A stretch of 32,991 nt of DNA, from positions 1 to 32,991 of the forward strand of contig DAHUXE010000184.1 of NCBI GenBank assembly GCA_027307325.1, written 5' to 3'. Shown one piece after another: positions 22,195 to 29,844 of the stretch (positions within the stretch are counted from its first letter, which is position 1; every line of letters begins with the position of its first letter). Position numbers and translations under genes: made by a program. Source of the DNA: Gammaproteobacteria bacterium (GTDB lineage: Bacteria; Pseudomonadota; Gammaproteobacteria; Steroidobacterales; Steroidobacteraceae). The notes under the pieces were generated by a model that saw only the letters and a list, made by a program, of their open reading frames with translations, was not told the DNA's origin and ran no database searches.

Positions 22195-23874
22195 ATGGGA
22201 GCCACTGAAGCGTTTCTCGCGGCCCGGGACCACATGCTGCGCTGCCGGGAGAACCTGGCCGAGGCGCAGCGCGGATTCCGCTGGCCGGCGTTCGGGGAGT
22301 TCAACTGGGCGCGCGACTACTTCGACGTGATCGCGGCGGGGAACGACACGGCGGCCCTGCGGGTGGTGGACGATGCGGGTGCCGACGAGACGCTGAGCTT
22401 CGCGCAGATTGCGCGCCGCTCCGCGCAGGTGGCCTCGTTCCTGCGCGGCGCGGGCGTCCGGCAGGGCGATCGCATCCTCATCATGCTGCCGAACTGCACG
22501 GCGCTGTGGGAGACGATGCTGGCCACCATCCGCCTCGGAGGGGTCATCATCCCGGCGACGACGCTGCTCGAGCGCGAGGATCTGCGCGACCGCCTCGAGC
22601 GGGGCCAGGTGAAGGCGATCGTGACGCAGACGGCGCTCGCAGGCCGGTTCACGGCGCTCGCCGGGGCGCCGCTGCGGATCTCGGTGGGGGACGCCGTGTC
22701 CGGCTGGACCCCGTACCAGGCTACGTACGATGCGGACACGGTCTTTCCCGCCGCGGCGACCCGCGCCGACGACCTGATGCTGCTCTACTTCACCTCCGGC
22801 ACGACCGCGCTTCCCAAGCTCGTCGCGCACACCCAGGTGAGCTACCCGGTCGGGCATCTCTCGACGATGTACTGGCTCGGGCTCCGTCCCGGCGACGTGC
22901 ATCTCAACTTGAGCTCGCCCGGCTGGGCCAAGCACGCCTGGTCGAGCCTGTTCGCTCCCTGGAACGCGCAGGCGACCGTGCTCGCCTACCACTACGAGCG
23001 CTTCGATGCCGGCGCGCTCCTCGAGCAGCTGGTGCGCTGTCGCGTCACCACCTTCTGCGCGCCGCCGACCGTGTGGCGGATGCTGATCCAGCACGACCTG
23101 CGCGCTTTCCGCGTCGAGCTGCGCGAGCTGGCGAGCGCCGGCGAGCCGCTCAATCCCGAAGTGATCGAGCGGGTGCGGGACGCCTGGGGCATGACCATCC
23201 GCGACGGCTTCGGCCAGACCGAGACGACGGCGCAGGTCGGCAATCCTCCCGGGCAGCCGCTCAAGCCCGGGTCGATGGGACGGCCGCTGCCCGGGTACCC
23301 GGTGGTGCTGATCGATACGGAAGGACGGCTCGCGGAGGAGGGCGAGATCTGCATCGACCTCGAGCACCGCCCTCTCGGGCTCATGCAGGCTTATCTCGAC
23401 GATCCGGAGCGCACGGCGAGCGCCATGCAGGACGGTTACTATCACACGGGCGACGTGGCCGCGCGCGACAGCCAAGGCTATCTCACGTACGTCGGCCGCA
23501 TGGACGATGTCTTCAAGTCCTCCGACTACCGCATCAGTCCCTTCGAGCTCGAGAGCGTGCTCATCGAGCACGCCGCGGTTGCGGAGGCCGCGGTGGTGCC
23601 GAGTGCGGACGCGCTGCGCCTCTCGGTGCCCAAGGCATTCATCACGCTCGCCCCGGGAGCGAAGCCGGACGCCGAGACGGCGCGCTCGATCTTCGAACAC
23701 GTACGCGCGCGCGTCTCGCCCTACAAGCGTGTCCGCCGCCTCGAGTTTGCGGCGTTGCCGAAGACCATTTCAGGAAAGATCCGCCGGGTCGAGCTGCGCA
23801 AGCTCGAGGAAGCCCGCGCCGCCGGGCGGCGCGCGCAGGAGTTCTGGGAAGAGGATCTGCGGCCGCCGCAATGA
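22195..23874 (+). CDS. AMP-forming acyl-CoA synthetase (medium-chain/benzoate type)
   Basis: A 559-aa ANL-family enzyme. The ATG at 22195 follows GGGGGAGCAGAGC, while the frame upstream to 22138 has no site. Motifs are the phosphate loop YFTSGTTALPKLVAH, GFGQTETT, YHTGDVAARD, and the C-terminal KTISGKIRR with the catalytic Lys. The N-terminal FRWPAFGEFNWARDYFD is typical of the acetyl/butyryl/benzoate-CoA ligase group. It makes an acyl-CoA from a free acid, ATP and CoA; chain length is unknown. It overlaps the MauE-like gene (ATGA), tying it to the redox-protein genes that follow. Confidence 0.92.
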   Translation: MGATEAFLAARDHMLRCRENLAEAQRGFRWPAFGEFNWARDYFDVIAAGNDTAALRVVDDAGADETLSFAQIARRSAQVASFLRGAGVRQGDRILIMLPNCTALWETMLATIRLGGVIIPATTLLEREDLRDRLERGQVKAIVTQTALAGRFTALAGAPLRISVGDAVSGWTPYQATYDADTVFPAAATRADDLMLLYFTSGTTALPKLVAHTQVSYPVGHLSTMYWLGLRPGDVHLNLSSPGWAKHAWSSLFAPWNAQATVLAYHYERFDAGALLEQLVRCRVTTFCAPPTVWRMLIQHDLRAFRVELRELASAGEPLNPEVIERVRDAWGMTIRDGFGQTETTAQVGNPPGQPLKPGSMGRPLPGYPVVLIDTEGRLAEEGEICIDLEHRPLGLMQAYLDDPERTASAMQDGYYHTGDVAARDSQGYLTYVGRMDDVFKSSDYRISPFELESVLIEHAAVAEAAVVPSADALRLSVPKAFITLAPGAKPDAETARSIFEHVRARVSPYKRVRRLEFAALPKTISGKIRRVELRKLEEARAAGRRAQEFWEEDLRPPQ

Positions 23875-24443
23875 GCCGGGCTGTGCTTTATCATGCACAC
23901 CGTATGCTCGACCCCGCCGCCGGCTTGCTGCTCGTGGGATGTCTCGCGCTGCTGTTCGCGAGCGCGGCGCTGCATAAGCTGCGCGACCTGCCGCACTTCA
24001 CGGACGTGCTGCAGGCCTACCGCGTGCTTCCCGAGGGGACCGTGCGCCTCGCACCCCTCGTGCCTCTCGCGGAGCTCGCGGTTGCCGCCGGGCTTGTGGC
24101 TCCCGCTGCGCGTTTCGGCGCGGCCCTTGCCGGCGCGGCGCTGCTCCTGCTCTATGCCGCGGCGATCGGCGTCAACCTCCGGCGCGGCCGGCGCGACCTC
24201 GCCTGCGGATGCGGAGGGCCGGATGACGCGCGGCCGATCGCTCCCTGGATGGTGGCCCGCAACGTCGCGCTGGCCCTGCTGCTTACCGTGACTCTCGTGT
24301 CGTGGCGCGAGCGAGCGCTCTCGCCGACGGACGCATTGACGGTCGGCGGCGGAGCGGTGGTGGCGACACTCTTATATGTATGCCTGGACCGGCTCCTCGG
24401 CCGGGTGGCGCCGTGGACTCAAGCGCTCAGGGGCCGGGGATGA
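23871..24443 (+). CDS. MauE/DoxX-like membrane protein
   Basis: The protein is 190 aa from the ATG overlapping the ligase stop; a second ATG at 23904 (MLDPAAG) would remove 11 residues and fits the family start better. Features are a first helix with ALHKLRDLPHFTDVLQAYRVLP, two further hydrophobic helices, the MauE-typical cysteine cluster (ACGCGG, usually CGCFG), and a C-terminal pair of helices. MauE helps form the disulfide-rich small subunit of methylamine dehydrogenase, probably by carrying electrons across the membrane. TATCAT (23889-23894) lies nine bases before the second ATG and could be an internal promoter. No mauA or mauB is in the window. Confidence 0.82.
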   Translation: MSRAVLYHAHRMLDPAAGLLLVGCLALLFASAALHKLRDLPHFTDVLQAYRVLPEGTVRLAPLVPLAELAVAAGLVAPAARFGAALAGAALLLLYAAAIGVNLRRGRRDLACGCGGPDDARPIAPWMVARNVALALLLTVTLVSWRERALSPTDALTVGGGAVVATLLYVCLDRLLGRVAPWTQALRGRG

Positions 24444-25024
24444 CCGCGCTCGCCGTGTCGAATGTGGTGCTCTGGGCGCTGGTGCTGACGCTCTCGGCCG
24501 TGGTCCTGGCGCTCATCCGGCAGCTCGGCGTGCTTCACCAGCGCATCGCGCCGGCCGGGGCGCTCATGCTCAGCCGCGGCCTGAATCTCGGCGAGCCGGC
24601 GCCGGTGCTGGAGGTAGCCGCACTCGACGTCCGTGAGCTCAGGGTCGGCCTGGCGCGCGACGACGGCCGCAGCACGCTGCTGCTGTTCGTCTCGCCGAGC
24701 TGCCCGGTGTGCAAGTCGCTGCTGCCAGCCGTCAAGTCCAGCCGCAAGGATGAACGCTCCTGGATGGACGTCATACTGGCGAGCGACGGTGACGCGGCCG
24801 AGCAGCGCGAGTTCGTGCGCGCACAGGGGCTCGAAGAGATTCCCTACGTCGTATCGGCCGCCCTCGGCCTCGCCTATCAGGTGAGCCGGCTGCCGTTCGC
24901 GGCCCTGCTCGATGAGCGGGGCGTGCTGCGCGCACGCGGGCTCGTTAACTCCCGCGAGCACCTCGAGAGTCTGTTCGAGGCGAAGCGGCTCGGTGTGGGC
25001 TCGCTCCAGGAGTACTTCTCTTGA
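24440..25024 (+). CDS. MauD-like thioredoxin-fold protein
   Basis: The protein is 194 aa from the ATG at 24440 overlapping the MauE-like stop (ATGA). An N-terminal membrane anchor (VVLWALVLTLSAVVLALI) is followed by a MauD-type segment (RGLNLGEPAPVLEV) and a thioredoxin-like domain with CPVC (C88, C91) in SPSCPVCKSLLP. It should act in the periplasm as a disulfide exchanger working with MauE. The last residues overlap the TTG start of the methyltransferase gene. Without methylamine dehydrogenase genes nearby its client protein is unknown. Confidence 0.85.
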   Translation: MTALAVSNVVLWALVLTLSAVVLALIRQLGVLHQRIAPAGALMLSRGLNLGEPAPVLEVAALDVRELRVGLARDDGRSTLLLFVSPSCPVCKSLLPAVKSSRKDERSWMDVILASDGDAAEQREFVRAQGLEEIPYVVSAALGLAYQVSRLPFAALLDERGVLRARGLVNSREHLESLFEAKRLGVGSLQEYFS

Positions 25025-25644
25025 ACATCGATGCAGCAGTTGGGACGGTGCTGGCCGACTACGAGGCGCGGGCCGAGCGCGAGGAGGCCCTGTGGGACAC
25101 TCTTGCCCCGGAGGAGGCCGAGCGGCGCATCGATGAGATGCTGCTGCCGGTCGGGCGCGCCACCGGCACCCTGCTCAATCTTCTTGCGAAGCAAGCCTGC
25201 GCGCTCCGCATCCTCGAGGTGGGCAGCTCCTTCGGCTACTCGACGATCTGGCTGGCCGAAGCGGCCCGCGCGGTCCATGGCAAGGTGATCTCTCTGGAGC
25301 TCAAGGCCGCGAAGACCGAGTACGCGACCGCCCAGCTGGCGCGCGCGGGCCTCGCCGACTTCGTCGAGTTCCGGGTCGGCGATGCGCTTGCGAGCCTCGC
25401 CGAGCTTCCGGGCCCCTTCGATCTGGTGCTGATCGACCTGTGGAAGAACCTGTACGTGCCGGTGTTCGAGCTGCTGCACCCGAAGCTGGCGCCGGGTGCG
25501 CTGGTCGTCGCCGACAACATGATCGAGCCCGCGAGCGCGCGGCCCCATGCGCAGGCCTATCGCCACGCGGTGCATGTCGCGCGCGACATGAGCTCGGTAC
25601 TGCTGCCGGTCGGCAACGGCATCGAGCTCAGCCGCTATCAGTGA
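25021..25644 (+). CDS. O-methyltransferase, COMT-like (family 3)
   Basis: A 207-aa protein starting with TTG at 25021, with AGGAG eight bases upstream inside mauD-like and a TTGA overlap. The SAM site is LEVGSSFGYSTIWLA, and the metal and substrate residues expected from COMT are D139 (LIDLWKN), D165 and N166 (VVADNMI). Such enzymes methylate catechol-type hydroxyls with Mg2+. It is the last gene of the ligase-MauE-MauD set and its 3' end overlaps the convergent AlaX-type gene by seven bases. Confidence 0.88.
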   Translation: MNIDAAVGTVLADYEARAEREEALWDTLAPEEAERRIDEMLLPVGRATGTLLNLLAKQACALRILEVGSSFGYSTIWLAEAARAVHGKVISLELKAAKTEYATAQLARAGLADFVEFRVGDALASLAELPGPFDLVLIDLWKNLYVPVFELLHPKLAPGALVVADNMIEPASARPHAQAYRHAVHVARDMSSVLLPVGNGIELSRYQ

Positions 25645-26357
25645 GGCTCAACGAGGACGATTTCCACGCGCTTGTTGTGCTTGCCCTCGCTGCGGATCCT
25701 GACGACCCGTATGGCGCCGATCTCGACAATGTTCGCCACGTGGGTGCCGCCGCAGGGCTGCAGATCGATCCCCGGAATCCTGAGCAGCCGCACCCGGCCC
25801 ATGCCGCGCGGCGGCTGCACGCTCATGGTCTTCACCAGCTCGGGCTGCGCGTCGAGCTCGGCGTCGGTGATCCAGGCGGTCTCGGTGGCGACACCCGAGG
25901 CGATCAGGCGGTTGGTCTCGCTCTCGATGCGCCCTGCCTCGAGAGCGGCGAGCTCGATGTCGAAGTCGAGGCGTGCCTTGTCGGGCACGATGTTGCCGCC
26001 GGTCACGGGAGCCACGACCACGCACGACCGGAGGTGGAGCGCGGTGTGCAGACGCATCAGCCGGTAGCGCCGCGGCCAGTCGATCTCGAGGCTCACCGGC
26101 TCGCCGGGCTCGGGCAAGGGAGCACCGCTCGCCGCAATGTGCACTATGCTGTCGGGAGTCTCGCCCTTGCGGGTATCGGCGATGGGGATGCGCTCGCCGC
26201 TCTCGCGCACCAGCGCGCCGGTGTCGCCGGCCTGGCCGCCGCCGAGCGGGTAGAACACGGTGCGATCGAGCTCGATGCCGCGCGTCCCGACCGCCTGCAC
26301 CCGCGCCGCGGCGGTTTTCAGGTAGGCATCCTCGCGAAACAGTAATTCGGTGCTCAT
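25638..26357 (-). CDS. Alanyl-tRNA editing protein, AlaX type
   Basis: A 239-aa protein from the ATG at 26357; the open frame beyond it is the shadow of the PhzF gene. It matches the free-standing editing domain of AlaRS: YPLGGGQAGDTG in the N-terminal part, the zinc ligands H104 and H108 (HTALH) and C202 and H206 (CGGTH), and a closing segment IRIRSEGKHNKRVEI-like. It hydrolyses Ser- or Gly-tRNA(Ala). The start has no clear ribosome site. It shares a 33-base divergent gap with the PhzF gene. Confidence 0.92.
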   Translation of the reverse strand: MSTELLFREDAYLKTAAARVQAVGTRGIELDRTVFYPLGGGQAGDTGALVRESGERIPIADTRKGETPDSIVHIAASGAPLPEPGEPVSLEIDWPRRYRLMRLHTALHLRSCVVVAPVTGGNIVPDKARLDFDIELAALEAGRIESETNRLIASGVATETAWITDAELDAQPELVKTMSVQPPRGMGRVRLLRIPGIDLQPCGGTHVANIVEIGAIRVVRIRSEGKHNKRVEIVLVEPH

Positions 26358-26370
26358 CGGCGCGGCCCCG

Positions 26371-26380
26371 AGGATACAAT
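26371..26380. promoter_or_regulatory. Overlapping divergent -10 boxes between alaX-type and phzF-type genes
   Basis: AGGATACAAT holds TACAAT for the plus strand (26375-26380, ten bases before the PhzF ATG) and TATCCT for the minus strand (26376-26371, 13 bases before the AlaX ATG). Only 33 bases separate the two start codons, so any promoters must overlap the genes. Transcription of the two would probably exclude each other. The boxes are good by eye, but no -35 elements are obvious. Confidence 0.4.
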
Positions 26381-26390
26381 CGCGCGGCGC

Positions 26391-27233
26391 ATGGCTGCGT
26401 TCTCCTATCGGCTCGTCAACGTCTTCACCCAGGGAGGCATGCCCCTCACCGGCAACCCCCTGTGCGTCTTCGAGCGCGCACAGGCGCTCGAAGCGGCAAG
26501 GATGCAGGCGCTGGCACTGCAGTTCAACCTGTCCGAGACCAGCTTCATCCTGCCCTCGGAGCGTGCCAGCGCGAAAGTGCGCATTTTCACGCCGAACTAT
26601 GAGATGCCCTTTGCGGGGCACCCGACGCTCGGTACCGCGCACGTGTGCCGCGCGCTGGGGCTCGGCGGCGACCGCCTGACTCTCGAGCTGCCTGCGGCGG
26701 TGATTCCGGTGCGCGCTAGCGGCGATCGTTGGACGCTGCAGGCGAAGCCTCCGACCTGGCGCGAGGTCACGGAGCCACGCCTGACGCTCGCGGCCATGCT
26801 CGGGCTGGAGGAACGCGAACTCGGGGAGCGGCCGCTGTGGGTGAACGCGGGCGTGGAGCAGCTCATCGTGCCGCTCTCGAGCGAGGCGGCGGTGCGGCGC
26901 GTCAACGTGCGTGCCGATCTTCTCGCGCAGCTCAAGAGCGCGGACGGACACAGCATGGCCTATGTGTTCGCGCCCGCCGGTACGGGGCTGCTGGCGCGCT
27001 TCTTCTTCCCGCAGGGGCGGGCGGTGCTCGAGGACCCTGCGACCGGCTCGGCGACCGCTAATCTCGGCGGCTGGTGCCTCGCCACGGGACGCACGCTGCC
27101 GTGCGAGTTCGACATCTCGCAGGGGGAGTACACCGGGCGGCCGTCGGCGCTGCGGCTGCGGGTGGACGAGCAGCGCAACGTACTGGTGAGCGGTGACGTC
27201 ATCGAGCTCGGACGCGGCTCGATCAACCTGTAA
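26391..27233 (+). CDS. PhzF family isomerase/epimerase-like protein
   Basis: A 280-aa protein with the diaminopimelate-epimerase-like double fold. Signatures are FTQGGMPLTGNPLCVF, LSETSF with the catalytic Glu (E49), FAGHPTLGTAH, and EDPATGSATANLGGW. PhzF proper isomerises DHHA in phenazine synthesis; most stand-alone members have unknown substrates. No other phenazine genes are present, so a general role is more likely. It is followed after seven bases by a membrane-protein gene on the same strand. Confidence 0.9.
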   Translation: MAAFSYRLVNVFTQGGMPLTGNPLCVFERAQALEAARMQALALQFNLSETSFILPSERASAKVRIFTPNYEMPFAGHPTLGTAHVCRALGLGGDRLTLELPAAVIPVRASGDRWTLQAKPPTWREVTEPRLTLAAMLGLEERELGERPLWVNAGVEQLIVPLSSEAAVRRVNVRADLLAQLKSADGHSMAYVFAPAGTGLLARFFFPQGRAVLEDPATGSATANLGGWCLATGRTLPCEFDISQGEYTGRPSALRLRVDEQRNVLVSGDVIELGRGSINL

Positions 27234-27240
27234 GGAAAGC

Positions 27241-27783
27241 ATGGATCCTAAACTCATTACGCCGATACTGCTCGCCGCTCTCGTGACCTGGGCGATCGTG
27301 CGCCGCTTGCGGCGGACCTTCGGCCGCCAGCCGGTGCAGCCGGGACGGATCTGGTTTCGCATCGGCGTGCTCACGCTCGCCGGCGGGCTGCTCGCCGCGA
27401 CCAGCGTAATGCGTGGCGCCGGGATGCTCGAGGCGCTGATTGGCGGTCTCGCCTGTGGTACGGCCCTGGCGTACGTCGGGCTGCGCCATACACGCTTCGA
27501 GGTGACCCCGGAGGGTCGCTTCTACACTCCCCACACGTACATCGGCCTCGCGGTGACCCTGTTGTTCCTCGGCCGCCTGGTCTACAGGTTCCTCTACCTC
27601 TCGAGCGGCGCAAACGGGAGTTTCGGTTCCGACCCGAACGCCGCCGCCGCGTACCAGAGAAGTCCGCTGACAGTCGGGATCTTCGCGGTGCTGGTCGGGT
27701 ACTACGTGCTGTTCTACGCCGGGGTGCTGTTCAGGACCCGCGCGGCAGAGTTGCCGGTCCCCAACCCCGTTTCGCCCGAGTAA
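27241..27783 (+). CDS. Membrane protein of unknown function (180 aa)
   Basis: The ATG at 27241 has AAGGA upstream. Four or five hydrophobic segments are visible (about residues 5-20, 40-56, 60-78, 99-120 and 142-165). The start, LLAALVTWAIVRRLRRTFGRQPVQPGR by position 11-37, followed by helices, is reminiscent of CcdC-like DUF1453 proteins, but I am not sure. A Gly/Ser/Asn-rich loop (SSGANGSFGSDPN) precedes the last helix. It sits between the PhzF gene and the S15 hydrolase gene with gaps of 7 and 12 bases, so it is probably co-transcribed. Confidence 0.75.
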   Translation: MDPKLITPILLAALVTWAIVRRLRRTFGRQPVQPGRIWFRIGVLTLAGGLLAATSVMRGAGMLEALIGGLACGTALAYVGLRHTRFEVTPEGRFYTPHTYIGLAVTLLFLGRLVYRFLYLSSGANGSFGSDPNAAAAYQRSPLTVGIFAVLVGYYVLFYAGVLFRTRAAELPVPNPVSPE

Positions 27784-27795
27784 GGGAGGGACTCG

Positions 27796-29721
27796 ATGCG
27801 CCCGCAGGCTTCGGGGTTGAGCGCAGGAGTACTGCTGGCGCTCGTGGCGGGCGCGGCCGCGGCGCCGACTCCGCCGATGAAGCCCGACATACCCGCCGAG
27901 TTCAACCCGCCGACGACTGCTTTCGACTACGTGAAGCGCGACGTCATGATCCCGATGCGCGACGGTGTGAAGCTGTACACCGTCATCGTGATGCCGAAGG
28001 GCGCGCAACACGCTCCGATCATCCTGACCCGCACGCCGTACAGCGCTGCGAGCGCCACCGAGCGCACCCCGAGCCCTCACTTGCTGGCCGAGCTCGGCAC
28101 GGCGGACGAGGGCTTCGTCGCCGCCGGGTATATCCGTGTCTACCAGGACGTGCGCGGCAAGTACGGCTCGGAAGGCGACTACGTCATGACGCGCTTCCTG
28201 CGCGGACCGCTGAACGGCACGGCGGTGGATCATTCGACCGACACCTACGACACCATCGACTGGCTGGTGAAGAACGTGCCCGAGTCGAACGGCAGGGTGG
28301 GCATGATCGGCTCCTCCTACGGAGGCTTCACGGTGCTCATGGGGCTCATCGATCCGCACCCCGCGCTCAAGGCCGCGGTGCCCGAGTGCCCGATGGTAGA
28401 CGGCTGGAAGGGCGACGACTGGTTTCACAACGGCGCCTTCCGCCAGAGCAACTTCGACTACATTTACGGGCAGACCACCCGCCGCGCAGAGGGTGAAAAG
28501 ATCCCGCGCGGCGTATTCGACGACTACCAGCTGTTCCTGGCGCTGGGCTCGGCCGGCGCGTTCGCGCAGCACTTCGGCATCGATGCGCTGCCGTTCTTCC
28601 GCAAGCTCGCCGAGCACCCGGCGTACGACGAGTTCTGGCGCGGCCAGGCGCTCGACCAGATTCTTCCTGCCCGGCCGCTCAAGGTTCCGACGCTCTTCGT
28701 GACGAGTATCTGGGACCAGGAGGACATGTATGGCGGCGTGCATGCCTACGCCGCGCTCAAGCCGCAGGACAAGGACAACAAGCTCGTCTTCATGGTGCTC
28801 GGGCCATGGCGGCACAGCGGCATCAACGGTGACGGCACGACCCTCGGACCGCTGAACTTCGACGGCGACACGGCGCTGCAGGCGCGCCGCGACGTGATCG
28901 AGCCGTTCCTCGCCGCGCACCTGAAGGACGGCGCTCCGAAGGCGGACATCGCACCGGTGACGGTGTTCGAGACGGGTACCAACGTCTGGCGGCATCTGCC
29001 GGCGTGGCCGCTCGCCTGCGAGTCGGGGTGCGCTTCGCGGTCCGAGCCGCTATACCTGCAGCCGCACCTCGGGTTGAGCTTTACCGCGCCGCCGGTCAGG
29101 AGCGGCCTGGCGTTCGACGAGTACGTCTCCGATCCGGCCAAGCCCGTGCCCTTCGTCCCGCGCCCGATGCGGTTGAACGACCGCCCCGTGTGGCAGCGCT
29201 GGCTCCTCACCGATCAGCGTGCGCTCGATGGCCGGCCCGACGTGCTCACCTATACCTCCGAGCCGCTCACCGCGCCGCTGCACATCGGCGGCGCGCCCAT
29301 GGTGAATCTCTTCGCCTCGACCAGCGGCACCGACAGCGACTGGGTGGTGAAGCTGATCGATGTGTACCCCGACGAGGTGTCGTCGGATCCGCCGCTAGGC
29401 GGTTACCAGCTGGCCGTAGCCATGGACATCTTCCGCGGGCGCTATCGCGAGAGCCTGAGCCAGCCGAGTCCCATACCCTCGGGTAAGGTCCAGCAGTACC
29501 GCTTCGCGCTGCCGCAGGTGAATCACGTGTTCCTGCCCGGCCACCGGCTGATGGTGCAGATCCAGTCGAGCTGGTTCCCGCTCTACGACCGCAACCCGCA
29601 GAGCTACGTCGACAACATCTTCCTGGCGCTTCCCAAGGACTACAGGAAGGCGACGCAGCGCGTGTACCACAGCGGCGGGGCGGCGAGCTTCATCAGTCTG
29701 CCGCTGGTCGGGAGGCACTGA
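27796..29721 (+). CDS. Alpha-amino-acid ester hydrolase (CocE/NonD, peptidase S15 family), exported
   Basis: A 641-aa protein with GGGAGG before the ATG and a signal peptide (LSAGVLLALVAGAAAA). It has the alpha/beta hydrolase, cap and C-terminal jelly-roll order of the CocE/S15 family. The active site is S174 (GSSYGG), D307 (IWDQED) and H340 (GPWRHSG). The carboxylate cluster that recognises the substrate amino group is D208, E309 and D310. These residue numbers equal those I recall for the Xanthomonas citri enzyme, which supports close kinship. Such enzymes hydrolyse and transfer alpha-amino acyl esters and amides, including beta-lactams with an amino side chain. It ends the phzF-like operon. 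Confidence 0.92.
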   Translation: MRPQASGLSAGVLLALVAGAAAAPTPPMKPDIPAEFNPPTTAFDYVKRDVMIPMRDGVKLYTVIVMPKGAQHAPIILTRTPYSAASATERTPSPHLLAELGTADEGFVAAGYIRVYQDVRGKYGSEGDYVMTRFLRGPLNGTAVDHSTDTYDTIDWLVKNVPESNGRVGMIGSSYGGFTVLMGLIDPHPALKAAVPECPMVDGWKGDDWFHNGAFRQSNFDYIYGQTTRRAEGEKIPRGVFDDYQLFLALGSAGAFAQHFGIDALPFFRKLAEHPAYDEFWRGQALDQILPARPLKVPTLFVTSIWDQEDMYGGVHAYAALKPQDKDNKLVFMVLGPWRHSGINGDGTTLGPLNFDGDTALQARRDVIEPFLAAHLKDGAPKADIAPVTVFETGTNVWRHLPAWPLACESGCASRSEPLYLQPHLGLSFTAPPVRSGLAFDEYVSDPAKPVPFVPRPMRLNDRPVWQRWLLTDQRALDGRPDVLTYTSEPLTAPLHIGGAPMVNLFASTSGTDSDWVVKLIDVYPDEVSSDPPLGGYQLAVAMDIFRGRYRESLSQPSPIPSGKVQQYRFALPQVNHVFLPGHRLMVQIQSSWFPLYDRNPQSYVDNIFLALPKDYRKATQRVYHSGGAASFISLPLVGRH

Positions 29722-29844
29722 AAGCGCGCCCTCCGTGGCGCTGCCGGAGAAGCCGATGCCGCAAACCGGCCAGTGCCGGGTTCGGGGGCTGCCGATAATG
29801 GGGCTTCGGCCCTCGCGCTCGCAGCATCGGTCAGGATAAGCCTC

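Noticed and set aside
22141-23700. 519-codon minus-strand open frame
   Set aside because: Antisense to the acyl-CoA synthetase, which carries all ANL-family motifs.
26391-27233. Phenazine biosynthesis locus
   Set aside because: Only a PhzF-family gene is present; the family is broad and no other phz genes adjoin.
25638-27374. AlaX gene as one 578-residue protein
   Set aside because: The upstream two-fifths to one-half is antisense to the PhzF gene; the family start is the ATG at 26357.
29764-29782. Hairpin after the S15 hydrolase gene as a terminator
   Set aside because: The stem needs a bulge and no T-run follows, so I did not call it.
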